Assembly (NCBI GenBank): GCA_016720855.1
Contig: JADKJU010000001.1
Coordinates: 1,481,501-1,545,500, forward strand
Length of the DNA: 64,000 nt
DNA from: Betaproteobacteria bacterium
GTDB taxonomy: Bacteria > Pseudomonadota > Gammaproteobacteria > Burkholderiales > Usitatibacteraceae
Direction: 5' to 3'
The position numbers and the translations under genes are program-made. Below the pieces are notes generated by a model that was not told the DNA's origin, made no database searches, and worked only from the letters and a program-made list of their open reading frames with translations. Numbering within the stretch: the stretch's first letter is position 1; each line of letters begins with the position of its first letter. Below are positions 1 to 9,780 of this stretch, piece after piece.

Positions 1-636
1 ATGGTCGCCGACGGTCGCGAAGGCAACGAGGTCGTCAAGGATTCGCCGCGCCTGACCGGACGGGTGCACGTGAGCCTGTTCGATCCGGAATACGAATATG
101 GCTACCGCGGCACCTACCTCGGAACGCGCAAGGTGCTCACCATCGGCGCCGCATACGACTACCAGAAGAACGTCGCGTACGGCGACTACATCGGCAAGAC
201 GGACCCGAAGTCCTACAAGGCGTGGACGGCCGACATCTTCTACGAGCAACCCACATCGGCCGGCACTTTCACGGCATCCGGTGCGGTGGTGCGCAACGAT
301 ACGGGCGATGTCCACTGGGGACTTTCGCCCGACCCGAACCTGCCGCAGACCACCGACATGGAAGGCTATTACGTGAAGGCCGGCTACCTGCTTCCCGGCA
401 AGGTCGGCCCGGGACGGGTGCAGTTCTTCGGGCGCTACGAGCGCTCGGAGTACAACTTGCCGAGCGGTTATCGTGACCAGGACTGGGCCGGCGTCGGCGT
501 GCACTACCTGATCGACGGCCAGCTCCTCAAGGTGAGCTTCGAGGCGGCCGACGTGAAGTTCGACAAGCAGAACCCCACCGACGCCTCGCAGCGCGACTAC
601 AAGCAGTACACGCTCGGCCTTCAGTTCATCTTCTGA
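1..636 (+). CDS. C-terminal part of an outer-membrane porin-like beta-barrel protein
   Basis: The reading frame is open from the first base, so the gene is probably cut by the window edge. The 211 visible residues are rich in alternating aromatic/polar strands and Gly/Tyr/Asp turns, and the protein ends in a strand finishing with Phe (LGLQFIF). That C-terminal signature is recognised by the BAM machinery in outer-membrane barrels. The stretch GYYVKAGYLLPGKVGPGRVQ resembles phosphate-selective (OprO/OprP-like) porins, but substrate cannot be read from this fragment. It probably forms a passive channel in the outer membrane. Two hairpins and then a two-component system follow downstream; a regulatory link is possible but not shown. 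Confidence 0.6.
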   Translation: MVADGREGNEVVKDSPRLTGRVHVSLFDPEYEYGYRGTYLGTRKVLTIGAAYDYQKNVAYGDYIGKTDPKSYKAWTADIFYEQPTSAGTFTASGAVVRNDTGDVHWGLSPDPNLPQTTDMEGYYVKAGYLLPGKVGPGRVQFFGRYERSEYNLPSGYRDQDWAGVGVHYLIDGQLLKVSFEAADVKFDKQNPTDASQRDYKQYTLGLQFIF

Positions 637-651
637 CGCCGCCGCCCGTCT

Positions 652-674
652 GACCGGAATCAAGGGTTCCGGTC
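652..674. terminator. Hairpin after the porin gene
   Basis: An 8-bp perfect stem (GACCGGAA / TTCCGGTC) with a 7-nt loop starts 15 nt after the porin stop codon. No good T-tract follows, so it may be a weak or factor-assisted terminator or an mRNA 3'-end stabiliser. Confidence 0.45.
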
Positions 675-702
675 GGGCGCGTGGCATCATTCTTCCGGAA
701 AG

Positions 703-729
703 ATGCCCATACGCGATGCGCATGGGCAT
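703..729. other. Second hairpin in the leader of the kinase gene
   Basis: An 8-bp perfect inverted repeat (ATGCCCAT / ATGGGCAT) with an 11-nt spacer lies about 40 nt upstream of the histidine kinase start. It could be an operator for a dimeric regulator or part of a two-hairpin 3' end with the preceding hairpin. Function unknown. Confidence 0.35.
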
Positions 730-771
730 TCCTGAGAGCGGGCGCCGAACAGGGCGCGAACCGGAGGAGAA

Positions 772-2238
772 ATGGGTAGCGTCGACTTTGCGGCGAACCC
801 GGCGGGGAAAACCGGCGGCCAGCGTCAGGCGGGGCCCTCCTTGCAGGCTCCGGCGTGGCTCGTCGCAGCCGGCGCGCTCCTTGCGATAGCCGCTCTCCTG
901 GCCGCCCTCCTGGGGCTCGGACCGCAGCATGGTGCCTGGTTCACGGCACTGGTGGTCGCCGGCGTCCTGCTCGCAGCCGCGGCGGCCGCGCTGTTCGGGT
1001 ACGGCAGGGGTTTCGCCGCGCTATATGGCGCCGTGCGGCGCGCCAACGACGGATCGCTCGAACCCATCGAGCTGCAGGGGCTTTCGCGCCCACTCCTGGC
1101 TCCCCTGGCAACCGAATACAACCTGCTCGCGCGCAACCTGGGCTCGCTTTTCCGCGAGATGGAGCAGGCGCAGCTTTCCATCATCGCCGAGCGCAACCGC
1201 CACGAAGCCATCCTGCACGGATTGCCGGGCGCCCTGCTCGCGGTCGATGACGAGTTCCGCATTACGCTCTCCAACCGCCAGGCAGAGGCACTGTTCGGCA
1301 TCCCTGCCGCCGAACTGGTCGGCACCAACGTATTCAACCTGCTGCACTCCGATGACATGGGCCGTGAAGTGCTGCGCGAGGCCTTCCTCTACGAGCAGCA
1401 GGTGAGCAACAAGGTCCTGACGCTCGCGATCGACGGGCGGCCGCGGCACGTGTCCCTCAACCTCACCTTCTTCCAGCCCTCGACGCATTCCGCCCAGGCA
1501 AGCGCGGCGATCATCCTGCAGGACATCACGGACTGGAAGCGGCTGGAGGACATGTCGCAGCAGGCCGAAAAGCTCGTCTCGATGGGGCAGCTCGCCGCCG
1601 GCGTCGCCCACGAGCTCAACACGCCTCTGGGGACGATACTCGGTTACGCGCAGCTGCTGAACGAGGGCAAGGCGAACGAGGAAAAGCGCGCGGAGTACGC
1701 GCGCATCATCCACGAGGAAACGCGGCGCTGCGCGCGCATCATCGACAACCTGCTCGCCTACGCGCGCCGCGACGTCTGCCAGGGCGAGACCTGCGAAATC
1801 AACGGGCTCATCAGGGAGGCCGTGGAGGCTGTCGCCAATTGCCAGGGCAGGCGCTTCTGCGCGACGGTCGAGGCGGACGTCCAGGGCGAGCTGGTCGTGC
1901 GCGGCGGTCCGGGGCAGCTGGACATCGTGCTGGTGAACGTCATGGTGAATGCCGTCCAGGCCGCTGCGACGGCGGAAAAGCCGTTGGTCACGGTCAAGTC
2001 GGCGGCCGAAGGCGGCTTTGGGGTGATCTCGATCACCGACAACGGACCGGGCATCGCGCCCGACGCGCACGGCAAGCTCTTCGACCCCTTCTTCACGACC
2101 AAGAGCGAGAGCGCCGGGACGGGGCTTGGCCTCGCCATCAGCCATTCCATCGTCACGCGAATCGGCGGCGCAATCCAATGCGATCCGGCATACGAGGGCG
2201 GAGCGCGTTTCGTGATCACCCTCCCGCTGGCGGCTTGA
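772..2238 (+). CDS. PAS-domain sensor histidine kinase (NtrB-like)
   Basis: A 488-residue inner-membrane sensor kinase. Two hydrophobic segments lie at about residues 28-50 and 56-80. A linker and a PAS domain (about 140-255) follow, then a HisKA dimerisation domain with the phospho-acceptor His280 (AAGVAHELNTPLG). The C-terminal ATPase carries the N box (NVMVNAVQAA), G1 (DNGPGIAP) and G2 (GTGLGLA) motifs. The start is supported by GGAGGAG 4 nt upstream. It ends 4 nt before a sigma54-type response regulator, which is almost certainly its partner. The short periplasmic loop argues for sensing through the membrane or the cytosolic PAS domain; the signal is unknown. Confidence 0.9.
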   Translation: MGSVDFAANPAGKTGGQRQAGPSLQAPAWLVAAGALLAIAALLAALLGLGPQHGAWFTALVVAGVLLAAAAAALFGYGRGFAALYGAVRRANDGSLEPIELQGLSRPLLAPLATEYNLLARNLGSLFREMEQAQLSIIAERNRHEAILHGLPGALLAVDDEFRITLSNRQAEALFGIPAAELVGTNVFNLLHSDDMGREVLREAFLYEQQVSNKVLTLAIDGRPRHVSLNLTFFQPSTHSAQASAAIILQDITDWKRLEDMSQQAEKLVSMGQLAAGVAHELNTPLGTILGYAQLLNEGKANEEKRAEYARIIHEETRRCARIIDNLLAYARRDVCQGETCEINGLIREAVEAVANCQGRRFCATVEADVQGELVVRGGPGQLDIVLVNVMVNAVQAAATAEKPLVTVKSAAEGGFGVISITDNGPGIAPDAHGKLFDPFFTTKSESAGTGLGLAISHSIVTRIGGAIQCDPAYEGGARFVITLPLAA

Positions 2239-2242
2239 ACCC

Positions 2243-3631
2243 GTGACGGACTCGACGACACGGGTCGACCCGGCTCCGGCGCAGGCGACGGTGCTCATCG
2301 TCGAGGACGACCCTGCCATGCGCAGGATGATCCGGGAGGTGCTCACGCCCGCGAAGGCCGAGGTGGTCGAGGCGGAGAGTTCCCAAAACGCGCTCGACTA
2401 CCTCGAGAACCACGACGTGGCGGTCGTGGTGACCGACCAGCGGATGCCCCGCATCAGCGGGCTGGAGGTGCTCAAGTTCGCCCGGGCACGCAACGCGATG
2501 ACGCAGGTGATCCTGCTTACCGGTCACGCAACGGTCGAATCTGCCGTGGAGGCGCTCAAGGGCGGCGCCTACGACTACCTACGCAAGCCCTTCGAGCCCG
2601 AGGACCTGCGCCGCATCGTCGACCGGGCGCTGGAGTACTACCAGCTCAACTGCGAAAACGTGCGCCTGCGCGAAACGAACCGCGCCTACGCGAATCTCGA
2701 CGGCCTGGTGGGAAAGAATGCGGCCATCGAGCAGGTGCGCCGCATGGTGCGCGCATCGGCCGGATACGACTGCTGTGTCCTCATCACGGGCGAGTCCGGG
2801 ACTGGCAAGGAAGTGGTCGCGCACCAGATCCACATGACGAGCGGCCGGCGCGAAGGGCGCTTTGTCGCGCTCAACTGCGCCGCGATCCCCGAGAACGTCA
2901 TCGAAAGCGAGCTGTTCGGCTACCAGCGCGGCGCATTCACGGGGGCGGACCGCGCCAAGGCGGGGCTCTTCGAGTCGGCCGACCGGGGCACCCTGTTCCT
3001 GGACGAGATCAACAACGCCTCCCCGGCATTCCAGGCAAAGCTGCTGCGCGTGCTGCAGGACGGGACCTACTACCGGATGGGGGACACCGAGCCCCGGCAC
3101 GCCGATGTGCGCCTGATCGCCGCCACCAACCGGCCCCTGCCCGCCCTCGTGGAGAGCGGCGCTTTCCGGATGGACCTCTACTACCGCCTGCGCATCGTGG
3201 AAATCGTCCTTCCGCCGCTTCGCGAGCGGCGAAGCGATATCCCGGTGCTCGCAAACTATTTTCTCGGACGTCATTCGGTCCGGCTGCGCAAGCCGGTGAA
3301 GGGGATGACGACGCGGGCGCTGGGCGCCCTCATGCGCCACGACTGGCCCGGCAATGCGCGTGAGCTCGAAAACGCGATCCAGTCGATGATCATTCTCACC
3401 GAAACCGACATGCTCGACGTGGATGTCCTTCCCACGGGGCTCGCGAATGACGGGACGGGGCCGGGGCGGGCGGTGGAGCTGATCGAGCCGCAGAGCCTGG
3501 AGGAAATCGAGGCCTATTTCATCGCGAAGACGCTTCGCGAGACGCAGGGAAACCGCGCGACGGCCGCCGAGATCCTCGGCATCGACAAGTCCACCCTGTG
3601 GAGGAAGATCAAGCGTTACGGCCTCGAATGA
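2243..3631 (+). CDS. Sigma54-dependent response regulator, NtrC family
   Basis: A 462-residue activator beginning with GTG, 4 nt after the kinase stop. The receiver domain spans about residues 12-125, with the phospho-acceptor Asp65 in VVVTDQRMP. The AAA+ domain has Walker A GESGTGKE (about 182-189), the sigma54-contacting GAFTGA loop at 230-235 and the Walker B region FLDEI. The C-terminus is a Fis-type helix-turn-helix (NRATAAEILGIDKSTLWRKI). All features needed for ATP-driven activation of sigma54 promoters are intact. Targets are unknown; the neighbouring porin is one candidate. tRNA-Pro follows in the opposite direction. Confidence 0.93.
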   Translation: MTDSTTRVDPAPAQATVLIVEDDPAMRRMIREVLTPAKAEVVEAESSQNALDYLENHDVAVVVTDQRMPRISGLEVLKFARARNAMTQVILLTGHATVESAVEALKGGAYDYLRKPFEPEDLRRIVDRALEYYQLNCENVRLRETNRAYANLDGLVGKNAAIEQVRRMVRASAGYDCCVLITGESGTGKEVVAHQIHMTSGRREGRFVALNCAAIPENVIESELFGYQRGAFTGADRAKAGLFESADRGTLFLDEINNASPAFQAKLLRVLQDGTYYRMGDTEPRHADVRLIAATNRPLPALVESGAFRMDLYYRLRIVEIVLPPLRERRSDIPVLANYFLGRHSVRLRKPVKGMTTRALGALMRHDWPGNARELENAIQSMIILTETDMLDVDVLPTGLANDGTGPGRAVELIEPQSLEEIEAYFIAKTLRETQGNRATAAEILGIDKSTLWRKIKRYGLE

Positions 3632-3654
3632 GGCCGGCGCTTTGCGGGAAGGAA

Positions 3655-3731
3655 TGGTCGGGGTGAGAGGATTCGAACCTCCGGCCTCTACGTCCCGAAC
3701 GTAGCGCTCTACCAGGCTAAGCTACACCCCG
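3655..3731 (-). tRNA. tRNA-Pro (anticodon CGG)
   Basis: A 77-nt cloverleaf read on the minus strand. The acceptor stem CGGGGTG pairs with CACCCCG, and the 3' CCA is encoded. The anticodon stem CTACG/CGTAG closes the loop TTCGGGA, giving anticodon CGG, which reads proline codon CCG. The T arm contains GGTTCGAATCC. CCG is a major Pro codon in this GC-rich genome. Confidence 0.95.
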
Positions 3732-3775
3732 AGGCCGAAACGGGCGCTCGCGCGCCCGTCGGATATTTCCGCGGA

Positions 3776-4765
3776 CTAGTACTTCCTTTCCACGGAAAAG
3801 TGCGCCAATTGTAGCAGACTGTCCTTGCAAGCGGAACCCGGAAGGGCGTCGAGGCGGGCCGAGGCAAGAGTGGCTTCCCTGCGCGCGCAATCGCGCGCGT
3901 AATCGAGGGCGCCGGTTCGGTTGATGGCGGCGACGACCGCCGCGAGATCGGCCTTGCCGCCCTCCTGGATGGCGTGGCGCACCAGGGCCCGCTCTTCCGA
4001 GTTGCCCACCTGCATCGCGCGGATGAGCGGCAGCGTCGGCTTTCCCTCCGCGAGGTCGTCGCCGAGATTCTTTCCGGTTTCAGCGAGATCGCCGGAATAA
4101 TCGAGGACATCGTCGATGACCTGGAACGCCGTGCCCAGGTGCATGCCGAATTCGGCCAGGGCCTGCTCGAGCGGCGCGGGCGCATTGCCGAGAATCGCGC
4201 CGACCTGGGTTGCCGCCTCGAACAGCTTGGCCGTCTTGTAGCGGATAACCCGCAGGTAGGTTTCCTCGTCGGTATCCGGGTCGTTCACGTTGAGGAGCTG
4301 CAGCACTTCCCCCTCCGCGATGATGTTGGTCGCGTTGGAAAGCACGTGCATCACCCGCAGGTTCCCAACCGCCACCATCATCTGGAACGCGCGCGAGTAG
4401 AGGAAGTCGCCCACCAGCACGGACGGCGCATTGCCGAACTCGGCGTTCGCGGTGCGGCGACCGCGCCTGAGGCTCGATTCGTCGACGACGTCGTCGTGCA
4501 GGAGCGTTGCCGTGTGGATGAACTCGATGACGGTCGCGAGTTCGTGGCGGACGGGACCGGTGGCGCCCACCGCATTGGCGGCAAGCAGGAGGAGTGCCGG
4601 GCGCAGCCGCTTCCCGCCGGCGGCGATGATGTAATCGGCGATGGTCCGGACCAGGGCCACCTCCGAATCGAGCCGGCGCCGGATGACGGCATCGACGGCG
4701 ACGAGGTCGGCGCCGATGGGCGCCCGGATCGAGTCCAGGTTCACAGGGATCAATTGCTGGTTCAC
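3776..4765 (-). CDS. ispB: Polyprenyl (octaprenyl) diphosphate synthase
   Basis: A 329-residue trans-prenyltransferase that condenses isopentenyl diphosphate onto an allylic primer to build the ubiquinone side chain. The first Asp-rich motif is LLHDDVVDESSLRRGR and the second is FQVIDDVLDYSGD, both intact. The upstream residue pattern GGKRLRP is also standard. Length and motifs fit the octaprenyl synthase group; exact chain length cannot be read directly. It is divergent from rplU-rpmA, a very common proteobacterial arrangement. The long open frame on the opposite strand is a GC-driven shadow. Confidence 0.92.
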   Translation of the reverse strand: MNQQLIPVNLDSIRAPIGADLVAVDAVIRRRLDSEVALVRTIADYIIAAGGKRLRPALLLLAANAVGATGPVRHELATVIEFIHTATLLHDDVVDESSLRRGRRTANAEFGNAPSVLVGDFLYSRAFQMMVAVGNLRVMHVLSNATNIIAEGEVLQLLNVNDPDTDEETYLRVIRYKTAKLFEAATQVGAILGNAPAPLEQALAEFGMHLGTAFQVIDDVLDYSGDLAETGKNLGDDLAEGKPTLPLIRAMQVGNSEERALVRHAIQEGGKADLAAVVAAINRTGALDYARDCARREATLASARLDALPGSACKDSLLQLAHFSVERKY

Positions 4766-4813
4766 GGCAGGGTTCGGGGGTAACCGGGCCCGGCCGGGCC
4801 CGAAGACAAGTCT

Positions 4814-4842
4814 TTGACGTTGCTTGGGATTTCGCGTATTAT
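4814..4842 (+). promoter_or_regulatory. Sigma70 promoter of rplU-rpmA
   Basis: -35 TTGACG (4814-4819) and -10 TATTAT (4837-4842) are separated by exactly 17 bp, a near-consensus housekeeping promoter. It lies 57 nt upstream of the rplU start and faces it. This is the clearest promoter in the window and fits the high expression expected for ribosomal protein genes. Confidence 0.85.
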
Positions 4843-4898
4843 AGCGGGTTCGCGGTGGAAAAGGCCGCGAATTATCAAACTAAAACAGGAGTGCCAAT

Positions 4899-5210
4899 AT
4901 GTACGCGGTCATCAAGACCGGCGGCAAGCAATACCGCGTTGCCCCGGGCGAAAAGATCAAGATCGAGACGCTGGAGGCGGAAGTCGGCGCAACCATCGTG
5001 CTCGACCAGGTGCTGATGGTAGCCGATGGCGAGGCCGTGAAGGTCGGTACACCGACGCTCGCGGGCGCACAGGTCTCGGCCACGGTGGTTTCCCACGGCC
5101 GGGGCCCCAAGATCCGCATCTTCAAGATGCGCCGCCGCAAGCACTACCAGAAAACGCAGGGCCACCGGCAGAACTACACGGAAATCCGTGTGGACGCCAT
5201 CAACCAGTAA
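4899..5210 (+). CDS. rplU: 50S ribosomal protein L21
   Basis: A 103-residue protein of normal family length. It begins MYAVIKTGGKQYRV and has the KIRIFKMRRRKHYQKTQGHR segment typical of bL21, which binds 23S rRNA. An AGGAG site lies 8 nt upstream. It is co-transcribed with rpmA, whose start is 12 nt after its stop. Driven by the strong promoter at 4814-4842. Confidence 0.98.
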   Translation: MYAVIKTGGKQYRVAPGEKIKIETLEAEVGATIVLDQVLMVADGEAVKVGTPTLAGAQVSATVVSHGRGPKIRIFKMRRRKHYQKTQGHRQNYTEIRVDAINQ

Positions 5211-5222
5211 CGGATAGCGAAC

Positions 5223-5486
5223 ATGGCACACAAGAAAGCAGGCGGCTCATCCCGCAACGGCCGCGATTCCGAAAGCAAGCGCCTGGGCCTGAAGGCCTTC
5301 GGCGGCGAACTCGTGAGCGCAGGTTCCATCCTCGTCCGCCAGCGCGGCACGAAGTTCCACGCCGGGCAGCATGTCGGCATGGGCAAGGACCACACCCTCT
5401 TCGCGATGGTTGCCGGCAAGGTGAAGTACGGCCAGCACGGCCCCAAGCAGAAGAGCACCGTGAGCATCGAGCCGGCGCAAGCCTAG
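5223..5486 (+). CDS. rpmA: 50S ribosomal protein L27
   Basis: An 87-residue bL27. The flexible N-terminus MAHKKAGGSSRNGRDSES reaches the peptidyl-transferase centre in the family. The body matches the standard pattern (GSILVRQRGTKFHAGQHVG). It is the second gene of the rplU operon and is followed 21 nt later by an intrinsic terminator. Confidence 0.98.
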   Translation: MAHKKAGGSSRNGRDSESKRLGLKAFGGELVSAGSILVRQRGTKFHAGQHVGMGKDHTLFAMVAGKVKYGQHGPKQKSTVSIEPAQA

Positions 5487-5507
5487 AGGCTCCTTTCTCC
5501 CGGAAAG

Positions 5508-5533
5508 AGCCCCGTCTTCGCACGGGGCTTTTT
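5508..5533 (+). terminator. Intrinsic terminator of rplU-rpmA
   Basis: An 8-bp GC-rich stem (AGCCCCGT / ACGGGGCT) with loop CTTCGC runs straight into a T-tract (TTTTTCGTTT). It sits just after rpmA and separates the ribosomal operon from the lysE-type exporter. Confidence 0.9.
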
Positions 5534-5553
5534 CGTTTCAGGGACCGGATTCA

Positions 5554-6195
5554 ATGCCCGACATCGCCCTCTTCCTCGTCGCCAGCGCGCTGCTCACCGT
5601 CGCGCCGGGCCCCGACATCGTCTACGTGCTCGCGCGCGGCGTAAGCCAGGGGCGCCAGGCGGGGCTCGCCGCGGCGCTCGGCTTCGCCTCGGGCTGCATC
5701 TTCCACACCCTGCTGGCCGCCCTGGGCGTGGCGGCCCTCATCCGGTCCTCCGACCTCGCGTTCAACGCAGTGCGCTGGGCGGGCGCCGCCTACCTCGTCT
5801 GGATCGGCATCCAGGCGCTGCGTCACCGCGGATCGTTCTCGCTCGCCGGCGGCGGAGGCCCCAAGGCGCTTCTAACGATCTACCGGCAGAGCGTGATCGG
5901 CAACGCGCTGAACCCGAAAGTGACGCTCTTCTTCCTTTCCTTCCTGCCGCAGTTCGTCGATGCACGCGCCGGCGGCGTCGAGTGGCAGATGGCGCTCCTG
6001 GGCCTCGTCTTCATGGCGCAGACCGTGGTCATCTTCGGTGCCGTGGCGCTTTTCTCCGGCTGGATCGGCGAGCGCCTGCGCGCGCACCCCGCCATTGGCG
6101 AGCGCCTCGGCCTATTCGCCGGGCTCACCTTCATCGCGCTGGGTATCCGCGTGGCGATGCCCGACCTGGCGTGGTCGACGAACGAGCCGAAATGA
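5554..6195 (+). CDS. LysE/RhtB family amino-acid exporter
   Basis: A 213-residue inner-membrane protein with about six hydrophobic segments. The family's N-terminal signature (APGPDIVYVLARG, about residues 15-27) and the central NPKVTLFFLSFLPQFV motif are clear. Members export homoserine, threonine, lysine or other amino acids. The substrate here is not deducible. It starts 20 nt after the rpmA terminator and ends 13 nt before obgE, so it is inserted into the usual rpmA-obgE linkage. Confidence 0.85.
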   Translation: MPDIALFLVASALLTVAPGPDIVYVLARGVSQGRQAGLAAALGFASGCIFHTLLAALGVAALIRSSDLAFNAVRWAGAAYLVWIGIQALRHRGSFSLAGGGGPKALLTIYRQSVIGNALNPKVTLFFLSFLPQFVDARAGGVEWQMALLGLVFMAQTVVIFGAVALFSGWIGERLRAHPAIGERLGLFAGLTFIALGIRVAMPDLAWSTNEPK

Positions 6196-6208
6196 AAGCG
6201 ATCCGCCC

Positions 6209-7220
<1,012 letters not shown>

Positions 7221-7228
<8 letters not shown>

Positions 7229-8339
7229 CGAGCTGGCCGGCTGCAAGCGGGTCGTCGTGAAGATCGGCTCGAGCCTGCTTACCAACGCGGGTGCGGGGCT
7301 CGATCGCGGCGCCGTCGCCGACTGGGCAGGGCAGATCGCGGCCCTTCGCGTGCGCGGCGTGGAGGTGCTCGTCGTCTCCTCGGGCGCGATCGCGGAGGGC
7401 ATGAAGCGCCTGGCCTGGACGAAGCGCCCGCGCGCGGTGAACGAGCTGCAGGCCGCGGCCGCCGTGGGCCAGATGGGGCTGGTGCAGATGTGGGAGTCGT
7501 GCTTTGCCGAAAGGGGCCTGCACACCGCGCAGGTGCTCCTCACGCACGAGGACCTGGGCGACCGGCGGCGCTACCTCAATGCGCGCACCACCCTGAAGAC
7601 CCTCGTCTCGCTGGGCGTCGTCCCGGTCATCAACGAGAACGACACCGTGGTCGTGGACGAGATCCGCTTCGGCGACAACGACACCCTCGCCTCGCTCGTG
7701 ACCAACCTCATCGAGGCCGATGCGCTCGTGATCCTCACCGATCAGGAGGGCCTTTTCTCGGCGGACCCGCGCAAGGACCCCGCGGCGACGCTGGTCGCGC
7801 GGGCATCGGCCGGCGATCCCGCGCTGGAGGCGATGGCCGGGGGCGCGGGCTCCGACATCGGCAGCGGCGGCATGATCACCAAGGTACTGGCCGCGAAGCG
7901 CGCAGCCCGCAGCGGCGCGCACACCGCGATCGCGTGGGGACGCGAACCCGACCTCCTCATCCGCCTTTTCTCGGGCGAGGCCATCGGCTCGCTCCTCGTC
8001 GCGGCCACGCAACCGGTGGCGGCCCGCAAGCAGTGGCTGGCCGACCACCTGAAGCCCTCGGGCCGGATCACGCTCGACGCGGGTGCCGTGAAGGCGCTCA
8101 CCCTCGACGGCAAGAGCCTGCTCTCGATCGGCGCCACTGCGGTCGAAGGCCATTTCGAGCGAGGCGAGGTGGTGAGCGTGCTCTCCCCCGACGGCCTCGA
8201 GATCGCGCGCGGGCTGGTGAACTACGCCGCCGCCGAGACCGCCCGCATCCTGCGCAAGCCCACGAGCGAGATCGAGCCGCTCCTCGGCTACATTGCCGAA
8301 CCCGAACTCATCCACAGGGACAATTTGATCGTCCTTTAG
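7221..8339 (+). CDS. proB: Glutamate 5-kinase
   Basis: A 372-residue enzyme that phosphorylates L-glutamate in the first step of proline synthesis. The amino-acid kinase domain (about 1-260) has the KIGSSLL nucleotide-binding start, VSSGAIAEG, and VINENDTVV. A C-terminal PUA domain (about 275-360) makes it the long, feedback-inhibited form. Its ATG lies inside the end of obgE (8-nt overlap). Confidence 0.97.
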
Positions 8340-8469
8340 GTCGGCCAAATTGCGGTGGAAGCTGACTTGCGTGCCGTTCACAAGTCACGCGAGCGGAGCG
8401 AGGGGGGCGGAGCCACAACCTGGTGGTGTTGTAGACTTCCCCTGACAACAACTGCCTTGGGAGGGCACC

Positions 8470-9051
8470 ATGAACCTCGTCGAACGCGCAAAGAGCCTCA
8501 TCCTCACGCCGGCAGCGGAGTGGGACAAGATCTCCTCGGAGACGCATACCGTGCAGGGCCTGTATACCGGCTGGATCATGATCCTGGCCGCGATCCCGGC
8601 GCTCGCGACCTTCGTCGGGTTCTCGATCGTCGGGGTCGGGGCATTCGGCTTTTCGTACCGTGTGCCGGTGGTGAGCGGCATCGCGCAAGCGATCGCTTCC
8701 TACCTGCTGTCGCTCGGCACCGTTTACGTGTTCGCCCTGATCATCGACACCCTCTCGCCCAACTTCGGCGGGGAAAAGAACTTCATGCAGGCCTTCAAGG
8801 TGGCGGCGTTTGCGCCCGTGGCCTCGTGGCTCGCCGGCGCGTTTCACTTCATTCCGGCGCTCTCGATCCTGTCGATCCTCGGGCTCTACAGTCTCTACCT
8901 GCTTTACGTGGGCCTTCCGCGACTCATGAAGACGCCGGCTGAAAAGGCGATGCCCTACACCGCCGTGGTGATCGTCGTGGGCATCGTGATCTCCCTCATT
9001 GTCGGCGTCCTGAGCGGACTCATGCTGCCGGGCCGCACGGGCGGTTTCTGA
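8470..9051 (+). CDS. Yip1-domain inner-membrane protein
   Basis: A 193-residue protein with about five transmembrane segments. The N-terminal cytoplasmic stretch (NLVERAKSLILTPAAEWDKI) is typical of bacterial Yip1-domain proteins. Biochemical function of the bacterial family is not established. A GGGAGG site precedes the start. The 130 bp between proB and this gene hold only a weak hairpin (GACTTG...CAAGTC, about 8364-8386). Confidence 0.8.
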   Translation: MNLVERAKSLILTPAAEWDKISSETHTVQGLYTGWIMILAAIPALATFVGFSIVGVGAFGFSYRVPVVSGIAQAIASYLLSLGTVYVFALIIDTLSPNFGGEKNFMQAFKVAAFAPVASWLAGAFHFIPALSILSILGLYSLYLLYVGLPRLMKTPAEKAMPYTAVVIVVGIVISLIVGVLSGLMLPGRTGGF

Positions 9052-9061
9052 AGCGGGCCCG

Positions 9062-9619
9062 TCAGTCGGAGACGCCGGCCACCGGGCGCGGACGCGGCGG
9101 CCGGCGCCGGCGCCCGTAGGGCGAAATGCCGACGTGCCGGCACTCGCTCACGTGCAGGTAAACGGCAAGTTGCTCGAGCGCCATGCGGTAAACCTCGCGC
9201 TTGAAGTCGATCACCGTATCGAGCGGGACCCAGTAGTCGTGCCACCGCCACGCGTCGAACTCGGGGTGGCCGCTCGCTCGCAGCGATACATCCGTGTCGC
9301 GGCCGACGAGGCGCAGCAGGAACCAGATCTGCTTCTGCCCCTTGTAGGTGCCGCGCCATTCGCGCTTCACCCAGTGGCTGGGCACGTGGTAATGCAGCCA
9401 GTCGCGCGTGCGGCCGATGATCTCGACGTGCGCGGGCTTGAGTCCCGTCTCCTCCTCGAGCTCGCGATACATCGCTTGCTCGGGAGATTCCCCCGCCTTG
9501 ATGCCGCCCTGCGGGAACTGCCAAGCGTGCTCCTTGATGCGCTTGCCCCAAAAGACCTGGTTCTTGAGGTTGACGAGCACGATGGCGACGTTCGGGCGAT
9601 AACCGTCCCGATCGATCAT
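9062..9619 (-). CDS. rppH: RNA pyrophosphohydrolase (Nudix)
   Basis: A 185-residue enzyme that removes pyrophosphate from the 5' end of mRNAs to trigger decay. The start was chosen at MIDRDGYRPNV, the conserved N-terminus; an in-frame extension to 9694 lacks family support. The Nudix box lies at about residues 37-59 (GGIKAGES then REL-EEETG). WQFPQGG and the C-terminal YRMALEQL region also match. The tail is Arg/Pro-rich. It is divergent from proS, a usual beta/gammaproteobacterial linkage. Confidence 0.93.
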   Translation of the reverse strand: MIDRDGYRPNVAIVLVNLKNQVFWGKRIKEHAWQFPQGGIKAGESPEQAMYRELEEETGLKPAHVEIIGRTRDWLHYHVPSHWVKREWRGTYKGQKQIWFLLRLVGRDTDVSLRASGHPEFDAWRWHDYWVPLDTVIDFKREVYRMALEQLAVYLHVSECRHVGISPYGRRRRPPRPRPVAGVSD

Positions 9620-9780
9620 GGCAGTCACCATCCAATCCGTTGAGTTGAGGCTATTTTTCCACAGTTTGCGAGTGCCCGCCAGCGACCCGGCCATTTCCCC
9701 CGGTGTAGAATGCGGTCTCGCAAGCCGATGATTTGATTCCGAAAACAGCTCGTTCTACCTTGCCCAGCCCCGGAGAGCTC

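Noticed and set aside
9733..9780. N-terminal extension of proS from TTG 9733
   Set aside because: The family start is MRASQFFLATLKE at 9781 with a ribosome site just upstream.
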